Positions 1 through 5,365 of a stretch of 5,365 bases of DNA are shown piece after piece (position 1 is the stretch's first letter; each line of letters starts with the position of its first letter). Location: assembly GCA_022571135.1 (NCBI GenBank), contig JACZYK010000207.1, forward strand, positions 1-5,365, given 5' to 3'. The notes beneath the pieces are model-generated. The model was not told the DNA's origin. It saw only the letters and a list, made by a program, of their open reading frames with translations, and did no database searches. The DNA is from Bacteroidota bacterium (GTDB taxonomy: Bacteria > Bacteroidota > Rhodothermia > Rhodothermales > UBA10348). Position numbers and translations under genes: made by a program.

Positions 1-55
1 CTTCCGGAAAGATTAATGTGGGGTCCTATCCCGGCCATCGAACCTAAAAAATGAC

Positions 56-82
56 CAAAACAGTCTGGAATGACCTGTTTTG
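56..82. repeat. Perfect 8-bp inverted repeat in the leader of the large gene
   Basis: CAAAACAG (56-63) and CTGTTTTG (75-82) are exact reverse complements separated by 11 bases, and a direct GACC repeat (53-56 and 82-85) overlaps the outer ends. The element lies about 105 bases upstream of the proposed start of the fusion gene. It could be an operator for a dimeric regulator, a leader-RNA hairpin, or a weak terminator of a gene lying left of the window. The stem is AT-rich and is not followed by a further T run, so a strong intrinsic terminator is unlikely. The symmetry is seen directly; the function is not established. Confidence 0.4.
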
Positions 83-171
83 ACCGTCAACGATTGAAAG
101 CGCCATGAATCCTTCCGAATGAGGCACGGGAATCGCATCCGCGACGTGCGGAACAAACCGCCTACACAAAC

Positions 172-176
172 AGGTG
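172..176 (+). promoter_or_regulatory. Possible Shine-Dalgarno AGGTG deciding the start of the large gene
   Basis: AGGTG ends 12 bases before the ATG at 189, a spacing slightly longer than usual. The alternative GTG start at 174 lies inside this motif and has no purine-rich stretch 5-10 bases before it. A second in-frame ATG at 195 is also possible. I prefer 189 on this basis, but the choice changes the protein by only two to five residues. If the host uses Shine-Dalgarno pairing poorly, as many Bacteroidota do, this argument weakens. Confidence 0.35.
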
Positions 177-188
177 TTGACGCACCAC

Positions 189-3100
189 ATGGATATGCTC
201 CACGGACAGGACAACCCCAAAATCAGCCAGGCGAAGGATGCCGTCAAACAGCAACTCCTTCGCGTAATCGTAAAGCAGGCCTCCGAAGAATTGTCTACCA
301 TCGAAGACGCGGAACTCACATCCCGGCTCGAAAGGCTGGATTTCCATCCGATGGCAGCAGATTTCGGACCAGCCCTGAAGAAACGGATCGTCAGTCAGCT
401 TACACGCAAAGCCGTATCAACGCTGGATGCGGATGACGAGGCATTAAGTGAGGTGATATCCGACGTCCTGGATACGGACAAAGAGTCGGGTGAACTGGTC
501 GCTCAGATCCGGGAAAAACTCCTCGGGAAGATCGAGTCGCTCGTGCACGGCAAGTTGTCCGAAACCGTATCTAATTCAGAGGAAATCGCGAGGGAGATCG
601 CAGAAAGTGCTCAGATCGATATAGATTCAGACCTGCAGGAGGCGGTTTCGATTCTCGAACGACGGACCCGCGACGCAGTCGGTGACCGGTTGTCGGCATC
701 CGAATTCGACACGGATTCCATCGCCAAAGAAGTCGCTGCCGACATACCGATAGATGTAGACGAACATATAGAGGCAGCCGTCTCGATCAAGAAGCAGCGC
801 ACGCGCGAGGCCCTTGCCGAGCGGATCGAGAGCGCCGACGTGAACTCGTCAGAAATGGCTGAGGAATTCGCGGATTCGATCCCGATCGAGGTTGAGGGCG
901 AACTGGACGGGGCTCTCGCGATTCTCGAATGGAGAACACGAGAGAAGATTCAAGAAATTCTGTCTGACGTGAAATCAGACATCAATGGCGTGGCCAATGA
1001 AATCGCTAAAAACCTTCCAGTATCCGTTGATAGCAAACTCGAAGGTGCACGAGCCATTCTCATCCAGAGGACGAAAGATGAACTCGAAGAACGTCTTTCA
1101 CGTGCGGATTTGGGTATAAAGCAGATCGCGGAAGATATCGCGGCCGAGACGCCGATTGAAGTCGATGAGGAGGTCGAGCAAGCGAGACAGATCTTGAAAA
1201 CCAGGATCAAGGATGAACTGGTTGCACGCGTCTTCGAACAGAGAGTCGAAGATTACGACCTGGCTCCAGAGGTCATCGAAAGTCTCACGATGGACGAGAG
1301 TTATCTCGGCTTGACGGCCGATGAGGTCCGGGCTGATTGGAAAGAGCGGCTGATCGCTCAGATCAAGGATCGGATCCGTGAAACCGTCGATTCGGCATCT
1401 GAACTCGAGGAAATCGCACTGGCGAGATTTATTGGAGAGGGATCCTGGTTAAAGGACGCCATCACGGAGGCGATGCACAAACTGAGGGATATGGTCGCCG
1501 AAGAAACGACGCATCTTGTGGCTGGATCGGAACAGTTCGTGACGGAAGCCTTCGAGCAGGTAAGCGCTCAGACGGATATCGTGGAGAAATCAGTCGCTCA
1601 AATACGCCGTGAACTGGTCGATCGCGTTGCGCAGAAAACGCTGAGCGGGCTGGACGATTTCGAGCCGATTGTTGGTGAGGCCAGGGAGTTTATCGCTTTC
1701 GATAACGATGTGTTGGTCGCCGCCACCGCGGTACTCAGGAACAAGATACTACAGGACCTGGCTGCCCGGGTTATTCAGAGCATGGCCGATCCGCAGGCAA
1801 CCAGTGAAGACGCCAGAACCTGGATAACTGGCGATGATCCTGCCGTCGTGCAAGTGGCCGACCAGATTCGCCGTCGTGCAACGGAAACGATAACTCACCT
1901 TGTACTGAACGATTTTGCCGACGCCGAGCGGGTCTCGACCGATGTATCCAACGCCTTTGACGAGAGCAGCGTACAGGTTCGAAACGTGCTCGATCGGACG
2001 AACAAGAAAATGATCCAGCTGATTTCGGGTCTGATGGTCGAACGACTGAGGGATACAGATGAAATGGCGGCCACTGCCGCGTCCGAAATTCCAATGGATC
2101 ACGAAGTCGTAATGGACGTCGTCGATAAAACCGAGAAACTCTTGACCGAAGAGATTGCTCGTGCCTCGGAGAAACGTCTTCAGGACGCCGGAGCCTCTTC
2201 AGAAAAAGCCCGCAAGCTTTTGAAGGAAGACTTGCCCGAGGTCATTCAGGCGGCCGACGTACTCGAAAACATGCTTCTCTCTGAAGTCTCCAATGAGGCC
2301 AGACACCGTCTCCACGACGTAGAGAGAGCTTCGGAGAGGGCGCGTGAATATGTAGACGAAACGGATGATCATCTCCAGACGATCGAACGCATGCTGAGGG
2401 AGGCGCTTCTCGAGAGCGTCGCGGATCAGGCCCTCGCCGGGCTTGAGGACAACGAGCAGGCGGCCACCGATGCCAGAGTGTATGTACAGGAAGGACACGC
2501 CTATATCGATCACGCCGTATCGGTCTTGCGTGACATACTTGTCTCTGAGATTGCGGAAGCAGGTATCCATCGGATCGAGGATGCGGAAGCTATCGCAAGA
2601 GAGTCGCGGGGCAGGATGCCGAAGGAGCAGCAGAACGTGCTTGCCGCGGGATCAAACCTGAGAGAGTTGCTTATCGACGAGGTGGTCAAGAGGTCGCTCG
2701 CCTCCATGGCGGATCCGTCAATCACGGCCGAAGAGGCATTGGCTAAGATCGATCCAGATCACGAAGTCATCGTTGCCGCAAAGCGCGTCATCCGTGACCG
2801 TCTGACCGAGCGTCTGTTCCAGGAAGCGATTGCTACACTGGCCGGTTCGGTGGGCGGAAAGAGTATCGATGCCGAAAAGGCCTTCTTCCAGACATCTCTG
2901 AATATTCTGACGAAGCAAGCGGTGTCTCCGCAGAGTTCTGCGTCTCAGGCATATTCAGGACCCGTCGACGCCGACGAGCACGAAATCAAATCGATCGAGG
3001 GCGATTCCCCGGACGCCTCAACGGAAGTGGCCCAGGGTCAGGAATGGATACCGATATCGGATATCGAAGTGTCGAATAAGGCCGAGGATACCGAAGATCC

Positions 3101-4184
3101 CGAAGTGTCGAATGAGGCCGAAGTATCTGAAGAGTCCGAGGTATCCGAAAAAGCAGAGGTTTCTGAAGAGACTGTCTCCGCAAACGAAGGGACGAAGTTC
3201 GAAGACGACTCTTTCCAGGGCGAAGATGCGTCCGACGAAAAGAAGTGGACGGTGAATGAAATTCGTCCGTACGATTTCGAACGCCCGAGCGACGACGGAA
3301 TGACGAGCAACTCCATTCCGGAGATCAGCTTAGGAGAATCGCAAGATTCGGCACTCGTCTATTATCTGTACGGTATCATCGCTCACGACAGACCGGTCGA
3401 GGAAGGTGAAGTAATGATCGCCGGTGTAGACGGTGAGTCCGGCGTATTTATTCTTACGGATGGATTTCTCGGAGCCATCGTAAGCCGCGTTTCCAGTAAA
3501 TCCTTTGGCGCTTCAGTGCTCACGGAAAAAATGCGAGACACGAACTGGTTGAAGTCCCATGTCAGGCGACACGCAGCTGTTCTGTCCGAGATGAAGCAGA
3601 TTGCTACGCTCGTACCGCTACGGTTTGGAACGGTATGTGACTCGGAAGAAAACGTTTTCAGTCTGATCGCCGAGCGCCGTCCTCAGTTTGAAAAGGCACT
3701 CGAGCGGCTATACGACAAGAAGGAGTACGGTGTGCGCGTATTCTGCGACACCCGGAAGCTCAAGGACATCGTCTCGAAAAATGAAAAGATGGTTGACGAG
3801 TCGCTGGACGAGATGTCGAAGGGAGTGGCACATTTCCTGAAGACTGAACTACAGAAAAACGGCGCTGACGCAGGTTCGTCAACGATAAAGAGCCTTCTTG
3901 AAAGCTGCATTCGAAGGGCCCATATCGCGCTCCTGGACAAGGCGGCGGAGGGCGTTTTCAAGCCCCTTGGCGACAAAAACGATATCGAAGGACGTGAACT
4001 CGTGATGAACGCAGCATACCTCGTGCCGTGCAGTCTGGAACGGCAGTTCTCGATGGCGCTCGAAACGCTGGCGGATGAGTACGCGGATCTCGGTTTTGCC
4101 TACGAGCAAAGTGGACCCTGGCCGCCATACCACTTCGTCGACGTAGATTCAGGAGATTTGGACACCCTGGAAAATTTCGGTTGA
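189..4184 (+). CDS. Giant helical-repeat protein with C-terminal GvpL/GvpF gas-vesicle domain
   Basis: This reading frame of about 1331 residues ends with TGA at 4182-4184. It has no signal peptide or membrane segment, so it is probably cytoplasmic. Residues ~19-910 form about twenty degenerate repeats of 44-45 residues, rich in E, D, K, R, A, I and L and predicted by eye to be alpha-helical. Residues ~911-1054 are an acidic Ser/Glu-rich linker. Residues ~1055-1318 are a full-length GvpL/GvpF domain with YYLYGI near 1058, HVRRHAAVL near 1124, VPLRFGTV at 1142-1149 and GPWPPY at 1309-1314. I see no cysteine before the GvpL/F domain, where all four occur. Known GvpF/GvpL proteins are accessory proteins of gas-vesicle assembly that contact the shell protein GvpA. 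Stand-alone members have about 220-280 residues, so this one is exceptionally long. No other gas-vesicle gene is visible here. A scaffold, coat or tether role for the repeats is inference. The start is chosen at ATG 189 (AGGTG upstream); GTG 174 is the alternative. Confidence 0.9.
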   Translation: MDMLHGQDNPKISQAKDAVKQQLLRVIVKQASEELSTIEDAELTSRLERLDFHPMAADFGPALKKRIVSQLTRKAVSTLDADDEALSEVISDVLDTDKESGELVAQIREKLLGKIESLVHGKLSETVSNSEEIAREIAESAQIDIDSDLQEAVSILERRTRDAVGDRLSASEFDTDSIAKEVAADIPIDVDEHIEAAVSIKKQRTREALAERIESADVNSSEMAEEFADSIPIEVEGELDGALAILEWRTREKIQEILSDVKSDINGVANEIAKNLPVSVDSKLEGARAILIQRTKDELEERLSRADLGIKQIAEDIAAETPIEVDEEVEQARQILKTRIKDELVARVFEQRVEDYDLAPEVIESLTMDESYLGLTADEVRADWKERLIAQIKDRIRETVDSASELEEIALARFIGEGSWLKDAITEAMHKLRDMVAEETTHLVAGSEQFVTEAFEQVSAQTDIVEKSVAQIRRELVDRVAQKTLSGLDDFEPIVGEAREFIAFDNDVLVAATAVLRNKILQDLAARVIQSMADPQATSEDARTWITGDDPAVVQVADQIRRRATETITHLVLNDFADAERVSTDVSNAFDESSVQVRNVLDRTNKKMIQLISGLMVERLRDTDEMAATAASEIPMDHEVVMDVVDKTEKLLTEEIARASEKRLQDAGASSEKARKLLKEDLPEVIQAADVLENMLLSEVSNEARHRLHDVERASERAREYVDETDDHLQTIERMLREALLESVADQALAGLEDNEQAATDARVYVQEGHAYIDHAVSVLRDILVSEIAEAGIHRIEDAEAIARESRGRMPKEQQNVLAAGSNLRELLIDEVVKRSLASMADPSITAEEALAKIDPDHEVIVAAKRVIRDRLTERLFQEAIATLAGSVGGKSIDAEKAFFQTSLNILTKQAVSPQSSASQAYSGPVDADEHEIKSIEGDSPDASTEVAQGQEWIPISDIEVSNKAEDTEDPEVSNEAEVSEESEVSEKAEVSEETVSANEGTKFEDDSFQGEDASDEKKWTVNEIRPYDFERPSDDGMTSNSIPEISLGESQDSALVYYLYGIIAHDRPVEEGEVMIAGVDGESGVFILTDGFLGAIVSRVSSKSFGASVLTEKMRDTNWLKSHVRRHAAVLSEMKQIATLVPLRFGTVCDSEENVFSLIAERRPQFEKALERLYDKKEYGVRVFCDTRKLKDIVSKNEKMVDESLDEMSKGVAHFLKTELQKNGADAGSSTIKSLLESCIRRAHIALLDKAAEGVFKPLGDKNDIEGRELVMNAAYLVPCSLERQFSMALETLADEYADLGFAYEQSGPWPPYHFVDVDSGDLDTLENFG
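651..1190 (+). repeat. Sub-array A: four units of exactly 45 residues
   Basis: Units starting at 651, 786, 921 and 1056 are each 135 bp and open with ILERRTRD, IKKQRTRE, ILEWRTRE and ILIQRTKD. Each ends in an acidic turn of the IPIEVD type (DIPIDVDE, SIPIEVEG, NLPVSVDS, ETPIEVDE) followed by a helix with Ala before the next unit. The conserved Leu/Ile that closes the first helix is at about position 14, against 17-18 in the downstream sub-array. The two sub-arrays are therefore distinct repeat subtypes. The unit at 507 looks intermediate, with a long first helix plus the DIDSD turn, which explains its 48 residues. Confidence 0.75.
1995..2918 (+). repeat. Sub-array B: seven units of 44 residues
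   Basis: Units starting at 1995, 2127, 2259, 2391, 2523, 2655 and 2787 are spaced exactly 132 bp apart. They carry a hydrophobic residue at about position 18, followed by an acidic step and an Ala/Glu/Arg helix (RLQDAGASSEKAR, RLHDVERASERAR, GLEDNEQAATDAR, RIEDAEAIARES, SMADPSITAEEA). The turn before a new unit recurs as MDHEVV near 2094 and DPDHEVI near 2754. Spacing is held exactly while most residues differ, which suggests a superhelix or stacked hairpins with a constant rise. Confidence 0.7.
2919..3350 (+). other. Acidic, probably disordered linker of the fusion protein
   Basis: About 144 residues (911-1054) between the repeat array and the GvpL/F domain are dominated by Glu, Asp and Ser with scattered Pro, Gly and Asn. 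They lack the hydrophobic periodicity of the flanking regions. Such composition usually means a flexible tether. It stays in frame with both neighbours, which argues that the fusion is real and not a sequencing join, although that cannot be proved from one read-out. Confidence 0.65.
3066..3173 (+). repeat. EVS-type hexapeptide tandem repeat in the linker
   Basis: Four consecutive 18-bp units at 3102, 3120, 3138 and 3156 encode EVSNEA, EVSEES, EVSEKA and EVSEET. An earlier relative at 3066 encodes EVSNKA followed by six acidic residues. The DNA of the first two EVSN copies is close (gtgtcgaat in both), pointing to fairly recent duplication of short units, unlike the older 44-residue array. The length of this stretch may vary between strains. 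Confidence 0.75.
3351..4181 (+). other. GvpL/GvpF domain of the fusion protein
   Basis: Residues ~1055-1331 match the GvpL/GvpF family from end to end. YYLYGI is the N-terminal strand. LGAIVSRV corresponds to the family's segment ending in a Ser/Val-rich turn. WLKSHVRRHAAVL is the conserved helix with paired His residues. TLVPLRFGTVCDSEENV is the central signature, KEYGVRVFCD the following strand, MNAAYLVP the late core strand, and SGPWPPYHFVDVD the C-terminal signature. The length of about 265 residues is normal for a complete family member, and no expected block is missing. In the known family this domain supports gas-vesicle assembly. Whether this copy does so cannot be judged without the rest of the genome. 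Confidence 0.88.
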
Positions 4185-4185
4185 C

Positions 4186-4212
4186 ATACTCGCCGCGCCA
4201 AAGCGCGAGTAT
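4186..4212 (+). terminator. Hairpin directly after the fusion gene stop; possible weak terminator
   Basis: ATACTCGC (4186-4193) and GCGAGTAT (4205-4212) are exact reverse complements around an 11-base loop, and the stem begins one base after the TGA stop. A competing inner GCGC/GCGC pairing (4195-4198 with 4203-4206) is possible. No T run follows, so this is not a standard intrinsic terminator. It could instead protect the 3' end of the message or set an expression step between the two genes. The structure is seen in sequence; the role is inferred. Confidence 0.4.
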
Positions 4213-4331
4213 TCGTAGAATCGCAGCCCCGCGGTCGACTCCCGTCTTGAGCTCGATGTCCGTGTTGAGGATCAATTTCCCGACCCGGTCGTCTTGGGCG
4301 CAATCATTTTCTCACGATTTGGCCTACCACG

Positions 4332-5365
4332 TTGAAGACCGGATTCGAGCGATTTATCGCGCTGAGGTATTTGAGAGGCGCACAGGGGAGATCTGAAGGA
4401 CGTAGGTTTCTTCGCTTTGTCACGTACATCGCCGTCGGTGGCGTTGCACTGGGAGTCAGTGCTCTGATACTTGCCTTGTCGATCGTCAGGGGATTCAGTC
4501 AGGAGATCGAAGCCAAAATCATTGGCTTCGGGGCGCATGTCCAGGTCGAAAGCTTCCGGGACGCGCCCCTGAACGATGCCGATGTTCTTAGAGAGCGCCT
4601 GAGTAGCCAACCCTCTGTAGACCATGTTTCTCCTGTCGTACAGGAATTCGTTCTCCTTCGCCGATCTCGCCGACAGGTCGACGGCGTATCCATCTGGGGC
4701 ACGGATGTACTTCCCGACTATCTGAAGAAGTCGCTGGTCGATGGAGACGGGGATATTTCAGCCGATGAATCCGGGCACTACGGGCTGGTGGTAGGCTCGG
4801 CACTTAGTCGCACGCTCGGCCTTAAGGTCGGCGATAGAGTCCATGCGTTCTCCGTCCGGGGCCGCGCAGGTTTTGGACAGAACTTGTCAAGCCCCCCCAG
4901 GGTCAAGCAGTTTCGCGTGACCGGCATCTACGAGACCTCGTTGTCCAATTTCGATGAGCTATACGTGTTTACGTCGGTCGATCCTGCAAGAAATCTGTTA
5001 TCCTACACGGCAGACCAGGTAACGCGTTTCGATCTTTCAGTCACACCCGGAAGCGATCCCCGTCAGGTAGCAGAATCCATAGATGCGTTTCTCGAATTTC
5101 CCGTTATGGCAAGGTCCATTTATGACGTGTACCGAAGCCTTTTCGCATGGGTGCGTCTACAGGAATCCATCATACCGATAGTAATAGGGATTATCGTCCT
5201 TGTTGCTGCATTCAATATCATCGGTACGCTTCTAATGATCATACTAGAAAAAACTAGGGAAGTGGGGATTCTTTCGAGTATGGGTGCTTCGCAGAAAACC
5301 CTGAAGAAACTCTTCCTGTATCTGGGGCTTTATATCGGTCTTTCAGGGGTCGTCATCGGAGAGTC
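4332..5365 (+). CDS. LolC/LolE-like lipoprotein-releasing ABC transporter permease (3' truncated by window)
   Basis: The frame is open from an in-frame stop at 4266-4268 to the window end, giving about 344 codons from TTG 4332. The family usually has about 400-420 residues, so the last transmembrane part is missing. The protein opens with FERFIALRYLR, followed by membrane helix 1 (residues ~30-52, with GGVALGVSALILALS). A large periplasmic MacB-type domain follows (~55-275). Membrane helix 2 (~280-304) leads into EKTREVGILSSMGAS (~306-320), the FtsX-family segment that couples to the ATPase. Helix 3 begins at ~327 and is cut off. Family members release lipoproteins from the inner membrane together with the LolD ATPase. 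LolC and LolE cannot be told apart here, and a single-permease homodimer is also possible. No ATG or GTG precedes the homology, so TTG is the best start, although it has no visible Shine-Dalgarno. Confidence 0.88.
   Translation, partial: MKTGFERFIALRYLRGAQGRSEGRRFLRFVTYIAVGGVALGVSALILALSIVRGFSQEIEAKIIGFGAHVQVESFRDAPLNDADVLRERLSSQPSVDHVSPVVQEFVLLRRSRRQVDGVSIWGTDVLPDYLKKSLVDGDGDISADESGHYGLVVGSALSRTLGLKVGDRVHAFSVRGRAGFGQNLSSPPRVKQFRVTGIYETSLSNFDELYVFTSVDPARNLLSYTADQVTRFDLSVTPGSDPRQVAESIDAFLEFPVMARSIYDVYRSLFAWVRLQESIIPIVIGIIVLVAAFNIIGTLLMIILEKTREVGILSSMGASQKTLKKLFLYLGLYIGLSGVVIGE

Larger units (their letters stand above)
243..2918 (+). repeat. Array of about 20 degenerate 44-45-residue helical repeats (protein level)
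   Basis: Aligning the protein by eye gives unit starts at bases 243, 375, 507, 651, 786, 921, 1056, 1191, 1347, 1470, 1602, 1731, 1866, 1995, 2127, 2259, 2391, 2523, 2655 and 2787. The spacings are 44, 44, 48, 45, 45, 45, 45, 52, 41, 44, 43, 45, 43, then 44 six times. Each unit opens with a hydrophobic pair and basic residues (ILERRTRD, VLRNKI, MLREAL, VIRDRL). A long amphipathic helix follows, then an acidic turn, a shorter helix rich in A and E, and a D-rich turn leading to the next unit. Individual boundaries are uncertain by 1-3 residues, and units 1, 9 and 10 are the least certain. DNA identity between units is low, so the array is old or under selection for length rather than recently amplified. 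I do not recognise the repeat as a named family. Confidence 0.75.

Noticed and set aside
1..38. Minus-strand ATG at 38-36 (MAGIGPHINL) with an AGG upstream, possibly a divergent gene running off the left edge.
   Set aside because: Only twelve codons are visible and there is no recognisable homology; a chance start is as likely.
1..54. Frame open from the left edge to TGA at 52-54 (17 codons, ending PAIEPKK), and a second open frame ending TAA at 45-47, as the tail of an upstream gene.
   Set aside because: Both stretches are too short to recognise and neither is favoured over the other; any claim would be a guess.
80..109. TTGACC at 80-85 as a -35 box with CATGAA at 104-109 as -10.
   Set aside because: The -10 matches the sigma70 consensus at only three of six positions, the -35 overlaps the inverted repeat, and the host may use a different promoter consensus.
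1749..2102. Long minus-strand open frames inside the repeat array (also 2199-2570 and 950-1210).
   Set aside because: They lie wholly inside the well supported fusion gene, show no domain-like sequence and reflect low stop-codon frequency opposite Glu/Arg-rich codons.
3051..3065. Palindromic CCGATATCGG followed by a partial repeat GATATCG.
   Set aside because: It is within coding sequence, encodes ordinary linker residues and is short enough to arise by chance.
243..3173. CRISPR array or DNA-level satellite.
   Set aside because: Periodicity is at the protein level with low nucleotide identity and a continuous open frame; there are no conserved direct repeats with unique spacers.
3038..3316. 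Minus-strand Ser-rich open frame of 92 codons.
   Set aside because: It is the complement of the repetitive acidic linker: GA-rich sense codons read as Ser/Thr/Phe on the other strand.
4181..4396. Plus-strand 71-codon frame across the gap between the two genes.
   Set aside because: It overlaps both the stop of the fusion gene and the start of the permease in another frame, is Ser/Arg-rich and shows no family resemblance.

Overview
This window carries two same-strand protein-coding genes, and a short leader precedes the first. Base composition is mid-range, roughly half GC. Ribosome binding sites are weak or absent. The ABC-permease at the right end resembles LolC/LolE proteins of Bacteroidota/Rhodothermota-type bacteria (opening with FERFIALRYLR, then GGVALGV, ALSIVRGF and IIGFGAHVQV). 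I therefore lean towards a Gram-negative bacterium of the FCB group, but this is an inference with low certainty.

Layout. Bases 1-188 are a leader with a clean 8-bp inverted repeat (56-82) and no convincing gene. Bases 189-4184 encode one very large protein of about 1331 residues, built from three parts. The first is an array of about twenty degenerate alpha-helical repeats of about 44-45 residues (243-2918). The second is an acidic, probably disordered linker with EVS-type hexapeptide repeats (2919-3350). The third is a complete C-terminal GvpL/GvpF gas-vesicle-protein domain (3351-4181). Bases 4185-4331 are a gap that opens with a perfect 8-bp hairpin right after the stop codon. Bases 4332-5365 hold the first ~344 codons of a LolC/LolE-like lipoprotein-release permease that runs off the right edge.

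The notable item is the first gene. GvpL/GvpF proteins are normally stand-alone proteins of about 220-280 residues. Here the domain is the tail of a protein about five times that size, and most of that protein is a regular repeat scaffold. The sequence shows the fusion and the repeat periodicity directly. Any role in shaping, coating or tethering gas vesicles, or another protein shell, is hypothesis, because no GvpA or other gas-vesicle gene is visible. I see no functional link between the fusion gene and the permease beyond shared strand and a 147-bp gap.
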